Assembly (NCBI RefSeq): GCF_022129235.1 | Contig: NZ_JADQAI010000011.1 | Location: 27,511 to 91,510 of the forward strand | Source of the DNA: Psychrobacter sp. Ps6 | GTDB taxonomy: Bacteria > Pseudomonadota > Gammaproteobacteria > Pseudomonadales > Moraxellaceae | Reading direction: 5' to 3' | Length of the DNA stretch: 64,000 bases | Shown: in pieces, positions 56,187 to 64,000 of the stretch | Layout: every line of letters starts with the position of its first letter | How positions within the stretch are numbered: the first letter of the stretch is position 1 | Translations under genes and position numbers: made by a program | The notes under the pieces: model-generated | Database searches by the model: none | What the model saw: only the letters and a program-made list of their open reading frames with translations | Told to the model about the DNA's origin: nothing

Positions 56187-58055
56187 ATGAGTCAATTTGC
56201 GATTAATATTATTTTTGTAGGTCTATCTTTCGCGCTTTATTTCGGGATTGCGATTTGGGCACGTGCTGGTTCAACCAGCGAATTCTATGTTGCGGGCGGC
56301 GGAGTGCATCCGGTCGTCAACGGTATGGCAACCGCTGCTGACTGGATGAGTGCCGCGTCATTTATCTCAATGGCAGGCCTTATTGCTGCTAGTGGTTATG
56401 GCGCCTCCACCTACCTCATGGGCTGGACAGGCGGTTACGTTCTACTTGCTATGCTTTTAGCACCTTACCTACGTAAATTTGGTAAGTTCACGGTTCCTGA
56501 TTTTATTGGTGACCGTTTTTATTCCAAAACAGCAGCCATGATTGCTGTGGTTTGTTTGATTATCGCCTCGACTACCTATGTTATCGGTCAGATGACTGGT
56601 GCTGGCGTTGCATTCTCACGCTTCTTAGAAGTTGAAAACACAACGGGTCTGCTCATTGCGGCTGTCGTTGTATTCTTCTATGCGGTGTTAGGTGGTATGA
56701 AAGGGATTACATATACGCAGGTTGCGCAATATGTCGTATTGATGGTCGCGTATACCATTCCTGCTGTGTTTATCTCACTTGAATTAACAGGTAACCCAAT
56801 TCCTGGTCTTGGTTTGTTCTCAAACCACATCGAATCTGGCGTTCCTATTTTGACTAAGCTTAACCAAGTCGTGACTGACTTAGGATTTGCCTCTTATACG
56901 GCGGATGTGCCTAACAAGCTAAACATGGTGCTATTTACGCTATCACTGATGATTGGTACAGCTGGCCTACCACACGTGATCATTCGCTTTTTCACCGTTC
57001 CTAAAGTGGCCGATGCACGTTGGACAGCGGGTTGGACACTAGTATTCATCTCGCTACTGTACTTTACTGCGCCAGCGGTAGGTGCGATGGCTCGTCTCAA
57101 CCTCATTGATACGGTCTATCCACAAGGGGTTGCAGAAGCACCTTTAGAGTATGATCAACGTCCAGACTGGATGGCAACATGGGAAGACACAGGGCTTATC
57201 AAGTATAACGATCTAAACAATGATGGTCGTATCCAGCTGTATAACGACAGTGGACTTGGTGCCGCTCAAGTAGCGCTTAACACCGCTGAAGCGGATGGTG
57301 GCGATGTTGCTGCAGCTACCGCAGCGGTAGAAACAGCTCGCATTGCACATGATGCAGAAATGGATGGTCGTTTTGCCAATGCTGGATGGGCAGGTAACGA
57401 GCTGGATGTGAACAATGACATCTTAGTACTCGCTAACCCAGAAATTGCCAATCTTCCATCATGGGTTATTGGTCTTATCGCTGCAGGTGGTTTGGCAGCA
57501 GCGCTATCAACAGCAGCGGGTCTACTACTTGCGATTTCCTCAGCGATTAGCCATGACTTGATCAAACGTAACCTAAACCCAAACATCACTGATAAACAAG
57601 AGCTCAAATATGCTCGTATTACAATGGGTGTTGCAATCGTAGTAGCGACTTATCTGGGTATTAATCCACCAGGATTTGCCGCACAGGTCGTTGCATTGGC
57701 CTTCGGTATTGCAGGCGCTTCCCTGTTCCCTGCCCTAATGATGGGGATTTTCTCTAAGCGTATTAACAACCTAGGCGCTATCGCCGGGATGTTGACAGGC
57801 TTGATTACTATCCTAGTATATATCTTTGTCTTCAAGGGTTGGTTCTTTATCAGTGGTACTGCGAATTTCCCTGATACTGAAGAGTACTGGTTATTTGGTA
57901 TCTCACCGCTATCTTTTGGTGCGGTTGGTGCCTTACTTAACTTCATTGTGGCATTCGCGGTATCTTATGCGACTGCTCCACCACCAACGCATATTCAAGA
58001 GCTGGTTGAGAGCGTACGTTCTCCACGTGGCGCGGGCGGTGCAATCGACCACTAA
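56187..58055 (+). CDS. sodium:acetate-type symporter, VC_2705 family
   Basis: A 622-residue SSF-family symporter with about 13 membrane segments. Early text (FYVAGGGVHPVVNGMATAADWMSAASFISM) is typical of ActP/MctC-like carriers. A hydrophilic loop at about 310-420 carries DLNNDGRIQL, an EF-hand-like loop characteristic of the VC_2705 subfamily, plus a local Ala-rich addition. It follows the DUF4212 gene by four bases and should take up acetate or a related monocarboxylate with sodium. A terminator follows. Confidence 0.9.
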   Translation: MSQFAINIIFVGLSFALYFGIAIWARAGSTSEFYVAGGGVHPVVNGMATAADWMSAASFISMAGLIAASGYGASTYLMGWTGGYVLLAMLLAPYLRKFGKFTVPDFIGDRFYSKTAAMIAVVCLIIASTTYVIGQMTGAGVAFSRFLEVENTTGLLIAAVVVFFYAVLGGMKGITYTQVAQYVVLMVAYTIPAVFISLELTGNPIPGLGLFSNHIESGVPILTKLNQVVTDLGFASYTADVPNKLNMVLFTLSLMIGTAGLPHVIIRFFTVPKVADARWTAGWTLVFISLLYFTAPAVGAMARLNLIDTVYPQGVAEAPLEYDQRPDWMATWEDTGLIKYNDLNNDGRIQLYNDSGLGAAQVALNTAEADGGDVAAATAAVETARIAHDAEMDGRFANAGWAGNELDVNNDILVLANPEIANLPSWVIGLIAAGGLAAALSTAAGLLLAISSAISHDLIKRNLNPNITDKQELKYARITMGVAIVVATYLGINPPGFAAQVVALAFGIAGASLFPALMMGIFSKRINNLGAIAGMLTGLITILVYIFVFKGWFFISGTANFPDTEEYWLFGISPLSFGAVGALLNFIVAFAVSYATAPPPTHIQELVESVRSPRGAGGAIDH

Positions 58056-58089
58056 GCTCACAGTTGAGGATATATCTTCTGTTACTATA

Positions 58090-58130
58090 TATCACTCACA
58101 GGCAGCAGCTGCTTGTGAGTGATTTTTTAT
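58090..58130 (+). terminator. intrinsic terminator of the symporter operon
   Basis: ATCACTCACAGGCAGC (58091-58106) pairs, with one wobble, with GCTGCTTGTGAGTGAT (58108-58123), then six T. Confidence 0.9.
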
Positions 58131-58199
58131 TTTATACTTATAATAAAATGTAATTAATTCAGCTTGATTGAATACACATACCCCATTAAGGAATATTTT

Positions 58200-58748
58200 A
58201 TGCTTTTTGAGTTTATCGCCACAATGGCGGCAGCGTTCGGGATGGCTGGACTAGCACTAATCATAACTCACTTCAGCAAATTGGCAGGCAAACGTGCCCC
58301 TAAATGGCTAATCCCCTTGTTTGCGGCGATTGGTATTTTTGCCTTTCAAATAAACCAAGAATATAGCTGGTATGGTCAACAAGTGCGAGAGTTGCCAGAA
58401 GGCGTAGAAGTTGTCAAAGTAGCAAAAAGTACGCAATGGTTCCGCCCATGGTCTTATGCCAAGCCACAAATATTACGTTTTATCGCGGCAGATATCGGTA
58501 ATGCTAGCGTACAAATAGACAATCCAGATGTGCATTTAGTCAATTTATACTTATTTGAAAGACGAAGAAGTGTCGAAAAAGTTGCACAGGTTATCGATTG
58601 CAATGCGCCTGCACGTGCAGATTATGTCATACCAGAAAAAGGTAGTAAGCTCACGATTGATGAGCATGTCAAGCAAACCACCGCATGGTATAAGCTAGCA
58701 ACAGATGACCCATTGTTTATCAGTATCTGTACTAACCAAAATACCTGA
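58200..58748 (+). CDS. hypothetical membrane protein
   Basis: A 182-residue protein with two hydrophobic segments (about 5-24 and 37-53) and a soluble C-terminal part. I do not recognise a family. The ATG at 58200 (MLFEFIATMAAAFG) has TAAGGA upstream and is preferred to the open frame from 58164. It is alone between the symporter terminator and a convergent rhomboid gene; no terminator is visible after it. Confidence 0.6.
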   Translation: MLFEFIATMAAAFGMAGLALIITHFSKLAGKRAPKWLIPLFAAIGIFAFQINQEYSWYGQQVRELPEGVEVVKVAKSTQWFRPWSYAKPQILRFIAADIGNASVQIDNPDVHLVNLYLFERRRSVEKVAQVIDCNAPARADYVIPEKGSKLTIDEHVKQTTAWYKLATDDPLFISICTNQNT

Positions 58749-58823
58749 TATGACAACAATCATAGATATAGTAACTGCATAAAAAGTGGTTATATAAAAA
58801 TTGCCAAAAGACGAACTATTAAA

Positions 58824-59429
58824 TCAATAACGCTGAGCCGTTGCTGAATAAGTATGTTTTGAATTGGCTCCTAGCAATAGCCCAGCACACAAACCACCAA
58901 AATGTGCTGCAAACGAGATTCCTTGTTGCGGCATCAGTCCTTGCTTAATGGTTAGCCAATAGCCAGTGCCCATGACAATACAAGCAATCAGATAACCCCA
59001 ACGCCGAGCAAAAATAGCGCCGCCTATCATATAACCAAACATCGCAAAACACAGTCCTGACGCACCAATATGAATAGAAGATGGCGACCCAATCACCCAA
59101 GTAACCAATCCTGAAGCGATGACCAACTTGATAATCGTGCGATAGGCATTTTTCTCAAATAATCCGAACAAAAACAAAATTTGTAATAGCGTCACCGTGT
59201 TGCCAATTAGATGTGACAAATTGCCATGCATCGTCCATGAGGCGAATACTCCGATCATACTGCCCACATCTAACGCGCGCGGTACAATCCCAAAGATATT
59301 CCACAGTCCAAATAGCGCCACTTCATTTAAGAAAAACATACCCCACATCGGTATAAGTACAAAAGCGTATAAACCAACAACCTGCTTTATTCGCGCCACA
59401 ATCAAGTTGAGCAATTGCTGCCAATTCAT
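58824..59429 (-). CDS. rhomboid family intramembrane serine protease
   Basis: A 201-residue polytopic membrane protein with about six segments. The catalytic serine is in GASG (Ser124), the histidine in AAHFGGLCAG (His176), and the HxxxxHLxxN motif appears as HGNLSHLIGN at 68-77. Rhomboids cleave within or near membrane segments; the substrate is unknown. AGGATGG upstream supports the start. Confidence 0.9.
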   Translation of the reverse strand: MNWQQLLNLIVARIKQVVGLYAFVLIPMWGMFFLNEVALFGLWNIFGIVPRALDVGSMIGVFASWTMHGNLSHLIGNTVTLLQILFLFGLFEKNAYRTIIKLVIASGLVTWVIGSPSSIHIGASGLCFAMFGYMIGGAIFARRWGYLIACIVMGTGYWLTIKQGLMPQQGISFAAHFGGLCAGLLLGANSKHTYSATAQRY

Positions 59430-59470
59430 ATACCATCCTATTGTTTAAATTTCGCTTATCTGTATATGCT

Positions 59471-60523
59471 TCAATGATTTACTGCAAATAGTGGGCGCAC
59501 AGCAGGCTTGAATGACAATAATGTTGCATCTTTATCAGTAGTTAGATAGCTATCACCGTGCAGTAACGACGTTGAACGATAAGGAACCAAGGCCGTAGGT
59601 ATAAATCGACGTGCGGCATCGATATGCTTGATGGAATCATCAAAGAATATATGTGGTGCAAACGTTCTAAGCACGGCTGTTTTTTCCAGCCCTCCTAAAA
59701 AAAACGCCATATCGACATTTACGCCCCACTCTCGTAACGTTTTAATAGCGCGCAAATCAGCAGGTGCATTACGAGCGGTCACAAGCGCAATTTTGATTGG
59801 AGAATACTGTAAACCAGCCGGTAAACGTTCCTGTAAGTTTGACAGTTTAATCAATAGCTCAGCATAAGGGCCTTTTTCAATTGGTAAATCACGCATTTTT
59901 ACTTCACGATCATGAAAAGCTCGTAGCCCTTTTTGCTTATAGAGTAACTCACCCGAATCATCAAACAACACCGCATCCCCATCAAACGCAATACGTAGCT
60001 GATCAGTATCTAACTCGTAGGTATTGACAGGGGTTGCGTCTAATATGGCACAAGCACAAATATTGGCATCCGCCACTTGCTGCGCATCTTCACGATTGGT
60101 GGTCAAAAACAGATCGACATTGAAGTCTTTAATATAAGGCGCCACAGGACTGCCTGAGATAAATGCTGAGCGTGAGATATTGATATCATGCTCTAAAATA
60201 GCATTGAGTACTTGAATGCCTGTATCTGGACTACTTTTTGAGACGATAACGACTTCAACCAAAGGTGTTTCAATGTCTGAATCCTTACGCTCGTTATCAT
60301 CACAATATTCATTTAGATTCAGCAATGCTTTAATCAGTGGGTAGCCAGCGCCAATATTTAGAGCGTCATTCTCACGCTCTATCATATAGTCTCGAAACTC
60401 TTTGATGGCACTTGCAGGTCTTTGATCTAGCAGTTCTAGCAAGTGATTTTCTGACTCTGTTAAATCAAAAAGTGCCGTTGCAGAAATCGCAACAATGAGC
60501 GTATTAGTAAAATCGACAGCCAT
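59471..60523 (-). CDS. 5'-nucleotidase (PF06189 type)
   Basis: A 350-residue cytosolic 5'-nucleotidase. A HAD-like nucleophile region FDGDAVLFDD is in the middle, with IALVTARNAPADLRAIKTL and FLGGLEKTAVLRTFAPHIFFDDSIKHID completing the site. These match the cN-I/NT5C1-like family, which dephosphorylates nucleoside monophosphates. It lies just upstream of the rhomboid gene on the same strand (41-base gap), so they may share a transcript. Confidence 0.86.
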   Translation of the reverse strand: MAVDFTNTLIVAISATALFDLTESENHLLELLDQRPASAIKEFRDYMIERENDALNIGAGYPLIKALLNLNEYCDDNERKDSDIETPLVEVVIVSKSSPDTGIQVLNAILEHDINISRSAFISGSPVAPYIKDFNVDLFLTTNREDAQQVADANICACAILDATPVNTYELDTDQLRIAFDGDAVLFDDSGELLYKQKGLRAFHDREVKMRDLPIEKGPYAELLIKLSNLQERLPAGLQYSPIKIALVTARNAPADLRAIKTLREWGVNVDMAFFLGGLEKTAVLRTFAPHIFFDDSIKHIDAARRFIPTALVPYRSTSLLHGDSYLTTDKDATLLSFKPAVRPLFAVNH

Positions 60524-60685
60524 GACTATCTCTACTTATGAAATTATACAAAGGAATGAATGCAGACCAGTTTACTACATTCACAAGCCTTTATAATACT
60601 AAGAAAAGTTACCATAATGCAGCGTCTCAGATCATGAGTTTATAAAATGTTCTGCTCTTCATTCTTGGAAAAAATGTTAGCCAAT

Positions 60686-60720
60686 AAAAAAGCCACACTG
60701 CTGTATTAGCAATATGGCTT
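60686..60720 (-). terminator. intrinsic terminator of the TRAP operon
   Basis: On the minus strand AAGCCATATTGCT pairs, with two wobbles, with AGCAGTGTGGCTT, followed by six T. Confidence 0.8.
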
Positions 60721-60786
60721 ATTAACGAGTAGAAAATCTGCTGCACCAAAATACAATGACTTTATACGTCTGAGTTTAGATGCAAA

Positions 60787-62076
60787 CTACCCCAACAGCA
60801 CTAATGAGATCGCCGGGAACATCACTAAGATAACCAATCTCACCAAATCCGACACAATAAATGGTGCCACCCCTCGAAACATATCTGAAAGCTTAATATG
60901 CGGCGCCATCGCCTTAATCACAAAGATATTCATCCCCATTGGCGGCGTAATCAAACCTAACTCCACCGTCAATACTGCAATAATACCGAACCAGACCGGA
61001 TCAAACCCTAATGCTAAAATGATCGGATACACCACAGGGATCGTAATCACCAGCATCGCGAGCGCATCCATAAATAGACCCAGCAAGAAGTACATGATCA
61101 AAATACAGATCAGCACAAGCATCGGACTGACGGCTAAGCCACCAATCCAAGACGCTAGCGTATAAGACAAGCGTGACACCGAGATAAAGTAACCCAAAGC
61201 CTCTGCACCTAGCAGCATAAAGAACACCACCGCCGACAGCGCCAAGGTCTCAACCAATGACTGCTTTAACCCATCTAGACGCATGCCTTTAGCAAACGCA
61301 TAAGCCCAAGAGACAAAGGCACCGACGGCTGCCCCTTCTGTTGGCGTAAATAGCCCAAAGAAGATACCCGCGATAATCACGATAAAGATAAAGCTAAACG
61401 GTATCAGGCCAGTCAATGATACAAGCTTGGCTTTCCACGAGGTTCTCTCACCGCGCTTTGCCAAATGCGGTTTCCAGCGCACCATGATCATCACCGTGAT
61501 GGAGTACATCACCATGCCGAGCATCCCTGGTAAGAAACCCGCGATAAACATATCCCCAACCGACTGCTGGGTTAAGATAGCGTAGACCAGTAAAGCAATA
61601 CTGGGCGGGATCATGATACCGAGCGTACCACCTGCCGCTAAAATACCGCAGGCAAAACCGGGTTGATAGCCATACTTCTCCATTTGCGGTAGAGCGACTT
61701 TGGTCATAGTTGAGGCGGTAGCGAGAGAAGACCCTGAGATTGAGGCAAAGATACCGGAGGAGCCAATACCTGCAATACCAAGACTTCCCCTCACCCCACC
61801 AAAGATGGTTCGAGTGGCTTCAAACAGTTTCCCTGCCATACCAGAATGGGTCGCAAACACGCCCATTAAGATAAATAAAGGAATCGCGCTAAAGTCATAC
61901 TTTGCTAAGACATCAACGGGGATGTCTTTGAGCATTTGCAATGCACCGCTCGGCGCAGTGACTGCACCAAAACCAACCAATCCTACACCCAACATGGCAA
62001 GGGCGACAGGAACGCGGATGACGACAAGCAAGATCATGACCACAAGGCCAATGGCGCCGATAACTTCTGGACTCAT
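60787..62076 (-). CDS. dctM: TRAP transporter large permease DctM
   Basis: A 429-residue membrane protein with about 12 segments and typical DctM text (GSSGIFASISGSSLATASTMTKVALPQM, GTLGIMIPPSIALLVYAILTQQSVGDMF, and LITPPMGMNIFVIKAM). It forms the channel of a TRAP carrier that takes up a carboxylate or other organic anion with sodium. It overlaps dctQ by four bases, so the two are coupled. Confidence 0.94.
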   Translation of the reverse strand: MSPEVIGAIGLVVMILLVVIRVPVALAMLGVGLVGFGAVTAPSGALQMLKDIPVDVLAKYDFSAIPLFILMGVFATHSGMAGKLFEATRTIFGGVRGSLGIAGIGSSGIFASISGSSLATASTMTKVALPQMEKYGYQPGFACGILAAGGTLGIMIPPSIALLVYAILTQQSVGDMFIAGFLPGMLGMVMYSITVMIMVRWKPHLAKRGERTSWKAKLVSLTGLIPFSFIFIVIIAGIFFGLFTPTEGAAVGAFVSWAYAFAKGMRLDGLKQSLVETLALSAVVFFMLLGAEALGYFISVSRLSYTLASWIGGLAVSPMLVLICILIMYFLLGLFMDALAMLVITIPVVYPIILALGFDPVWFGIIAVLTVELGLITPPMGMNIFVIKAMAPHIKLSDMFRGVAPFIVSDLVRLVILVMFPAISLVLLG

Positions 62077-62600
62077 GCGCCTGTCTCCTCGGCGTCAAAG
62101 AATTCGCCTGTTTTAAAGATGTTGATGGATTCGATCAGTGAACGGATAGCCAGTAAGGCGCTTAACAAAGCACTGATGAGATAAATGGGCATCATGGAGA
62201 TACGCAAATCTTGGGTGACTTTGCCAAATTCCATGGCGTCGATGGCGCTCTCATAAAGTCCCCAAGCAAAGACGATGCCGATAGCAAAGAAGCCCAGCAT
62301 AAAGACGCCCATCATGTAGCCTTTGATAGACTGGGGCATCTTCTGGGTGAAGACGTCGACGATGATTTGCGAGCGCTCGACAAAGGCGGCAAAGGCGGCA
62401 AGCAGTGCAAATAGCATAAAGTAGGAGACAATCTCTACACTACCTTTAACGGTAAAGCCAAACTCACCGCCGGTGAGTTTGAAGATATAACGGGCGACGA
62501 CATCAGTCATGGTGGTGAGGACGATGATAATAAGACTGATGCCGCCAATAAACTGGCACAGTCTGGAGATTAGGACGCTGAGCTTGATTAGTAGGGTCAT
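62073..62600 (-). CDS. dctQ: TRAP transporter small permease DctQ
   Basis: A 175-residue protein with four membrane segments, as usual for DctQ; it begins MTLLIKLSVLISRLCQFIGG and has TDVVARYIF. GGAGG with good spacing supports the start at 62600. It overlaps dctM by four bases and follows dctP by 17 bases. Confidence 0.92.
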   Translation of the reverse strand: MTLLIKLSVLISRLCQFIGGISLIIIVLTTMTDVVARYIFKLTGGEFGFTVKGSVEIVSYFMLFALLAAFAAFVERSQIIVDVFTQKMPQSIKGYMMGVFMLGFFAIGIVFAWGLYESAIDAMEFGKVTQDLRISMMPIYLISALLSALLAIRSLIESINIFKTGEFFDAEETGA

Positions 62601-62617
62601 GTTGCACCTCCAATGGG

Positions 62618-63679
62618 TTAGACCACTTTACAGGCAGCACTAACAGCTTTTGCTTTTTCATAGACACTATCAGCATCCAAACCCAAAGCATTAACGTCTT
62701 TCAGATATTTTTGCGTTCCTCTTTCGAGTGGACCTTTCCAATCTGGATCGTTTAGTGGATCAGGGATTTCAACAATTTCATCCCCTTTATCTTTGGCAGC
62801 TTGTATGGCCATTTGATCGTGCTTATCAAATACTTCCCCAACCTTATTGGCCATGGCCATTCCTGAATTTTTATCTAATACTTGTTTTAGGTCATCAGGC
62901 AAACTGTCATATTTATCCTTATTCATAGTAACCATAAGTGCCGAACTATAAAATGGAATGTTAGTATGATATTTGGTAATTTCATCAATTTTAAAAGCCG
63001 TTACTGCCTCCCAAGGGAAGCTCAAACCATCGACAACACCGCGCTGCAAAGAGGTATACATATCATTTGCGGGTAGACCAACAGGTGACGCACCAGCACT
63101 TTCTATAATATCGCCAGCAACTGCAGAAGGACGACGAATACGCATTCCTTTCATATCTTCAGGCGTTCTGATTAGCTTGTCTGTTGTGTGAAGCGAGCCA
63201 GGCCCAGCACCATACATAAATAGCAAATGAGAATCTTCGTACTCACTAGCAAGTGTGCCATCGTCATACAGAGTTTGCAGCATACAACCCATTTGCGTGG
63301 CTGAATTTGATAGTCCTGGCAGCTCAGTAATCTGAGTCAAAGGGAAACGACCATTAGTATAACCATGTGCTTGTGAACCGATATCGATCGTACCTTTAGT
63401 CGCGGACTCATAAGTCACATCTGCTTTAGCAAGACCTGCTGAAGGGTATAATTCAATTTTTAGGCGGCCATCAGAATCTGTCTCTATTTGCTTAGCCCAT
63501 GGCTCAAAAACTTCGGTACTAATAGATGACGTTGCTGGCCAAAAATGTGAAAAACGCAAAACAGTGGTTTCTCGAGAAGTTTCTGAAGAACCATCAGTGG
63601 TGTCAGCAGATTGGTTAGAACAGCCGAAAAGACTAATAGCGGCTAAAGCGCCAATTGAAAAAAGAGGAGCTAACTTCAT
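62618..63679 (-). CDS. dctP: TRAP transporter substrate-binding lipoprotein DctP
   Basis: A 353-residue exported lipoprotein: signal peptide with lipobox LFGC (Cys20), then the DctP domain with LRFSHFWPATSSISTEVFEPWAKQ, MKGMRIRRPSAVAGDIIESAGASPVGLPANDMYTSLQRGVVDG and the helix at the end. The set dctP-dctQ-dctM on one strand is a complete TRAP carrier. The ATG at 63679 is preferred over the in-frame TTG at 63685 because AAAGGA lies seven bases before it. The ligand is not known from sequence. Confidence 0.92.
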   Translation of the reverse strand: MKLAPLFSIGALAAISLFGCSNQSADTTDGSSETSRETTVLRFSHFWPATSSISTEVFEPWAKQIETDSDGRLKIELYPSAGLAKADVTYESATKGTIDIGSQAHGYTNGRFPLTQITELPGLSNSATQMGCMLQTLYDDGTLASEYEDSHLLFMYGAGPGSLHTTDKLIRTPEDMKGMRIRRPSAVAGDIIESAGASPVGLPANDMYTSLQRGVVDGLSFPWEAVTAFKIDEITKYHTNIPFYSSALMVTMNKDKYDSLPDDLKQVLDKNSGMAMANKVGEVFDKHDQMAIQAAKDKGDEIVEIPDPLNDPDWKGPLERGTQKYLKDVNALGLDADSVYEKAKAVSAACKVV

Positions 63680-64000
63680 TATCAATTCCTTTTGATAATT
63701 GTGAGGATAGGAGTAGATCGCATAAGTAGATAATCTAAACCATACGAGGTTCAGTCATTTACAAAAGATCAATATATTCTTTACGTACCTGTAATAAAAA
63801 TATAGTTTAAAATTAGCAGCTATAATGATAGAAGTCAAATCATTTTGATGACATACAAGAACAGTCGATTTAGGTTTTCAGGTATTTTGGAAATGACTGA
63901 TCTAATTATCAACAGTCATTGCTACAGGGGCATACAAAATTTTCCTGTAGACAAAGAAAAGCCCCTTGATACGTTAGTATCAAGGGGCTAGTCAGAATAG
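63680..64000. other. intergenic region upstream of the TRAP operon
   Basis: About 320 bases to the window end. AT rich, with no clear promoter for dctP and no coding frame. A terminator at the far end belongs to a minus-strand gene outside the window. Confidence 0.4.
63956..63990 (-). terminator. intrinsic terminator for a gene beyond the window
   Basis: AGCCCCTTGATAC (63960-63972) pairs with GTATCAAGGGGCT (63977-63989) around GTTA. On the minus strand it is followed by TTTTCTTT, so it ends a minus-strand gene right of the window. Confidence 0.85.

Overview
The window looks like chromosome from Psychrobacter or a close relative in the Moraxellaceae (Gammaproteobacteria). I infer this from the moderate-to-low GC text, the gene families (YceI, DUF2788, DUF1176, DUF3820 exonuclease, CmoA/CmoB, fused-type fadBA, a Slam-type outer-membrane protein) and many short housekeeping transcription units separated by clear intrinsic terminators. 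I see no insertion sequence, prophage, CRISPR array, rRNA or tRNA. Most of the text is ordinary core genome.

Layout. 0-11.8 kb: the 3' part of a YceI gene, a repeat-type lipoprotein, an FAD oxidoreductase, a LOG-family protein, an alpha/beta hydrolase, a DEDD exonuclease with a DUF3820 tail, an M23 peptidase, phoB-phoR with a Pho box overlapping the end of dtd, dtd, psd, an HD phosphohydrolase and an isochorismatase-like hydrolase. 12-18.4 kb: fadB-fadA (fatty acid beta-oxidation), ispA and a DUF72 protein. 18.5-21.1 kb: a Slam-type outer-membrane translocon and, upstream of it on the same strand, a surface lipoprotein with an AEKAA-repeat stalk and a TbpB-like barrel end. 21.6-26 kb: an SDR enzyme, sodB, rdgB and tig. 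26.2-33 kb: a complete urease operon, ureD-A-(B+C fused)-E-F-G-J, on the minus strand, lying between tig and clpP. 33.8-36 kb: clpP-clpX with a heat-shock-type promoter. 36.3-45.1 kb: an SDR, a PTS-IIC-like membrane protein, argS with a SPOR protein, DUF2788, DUF1176 and cmoA-cmoB. 45.4-53 kb: msrA, tpm, a DUF1499 protein, a lytic transglycosylase, a small acidic protein, a DUF4062-like protein, murI and a DUF1285 protein. 53.3-64 kb: ETF-ubiquinone oxidoreductase, a DUF4212 plus sodium:acetate-type symporter pair, a small membrane protein, a rhomboid protease, a 5'-nucleotidase and a dctPQM TRAP transporter.

How the genes work together. FadB/FadA and ETF-QO are parts of fatty-acid catabolism and its electron outlet to ubiquinone. 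The acetate-type symporter and the TRAP system bring in small carboxylates. The urease genes supply all structural subunits and the accessory proteins for nickel insertion, plus a HupE/UreJ permease. PhoBR should sense phosphate limitation. ClpP/ClpX and trigger factor handle protein quality.

The parts most worth a second look are the lipoprotein/Slam pair with its expandable 15-bp repeat and intercistronic terminator, the in-frame fusion of urease beta and alpha subunits, the urease operon sitting inside the usual tig-clpP-clpX neighbourhood, a PhoR without membrane segments, and structured RNA between clpP and clpX. No wholly new multi-gene system is evident; the lipoprotein/Slam locus is the best candidate for undescribed biology.
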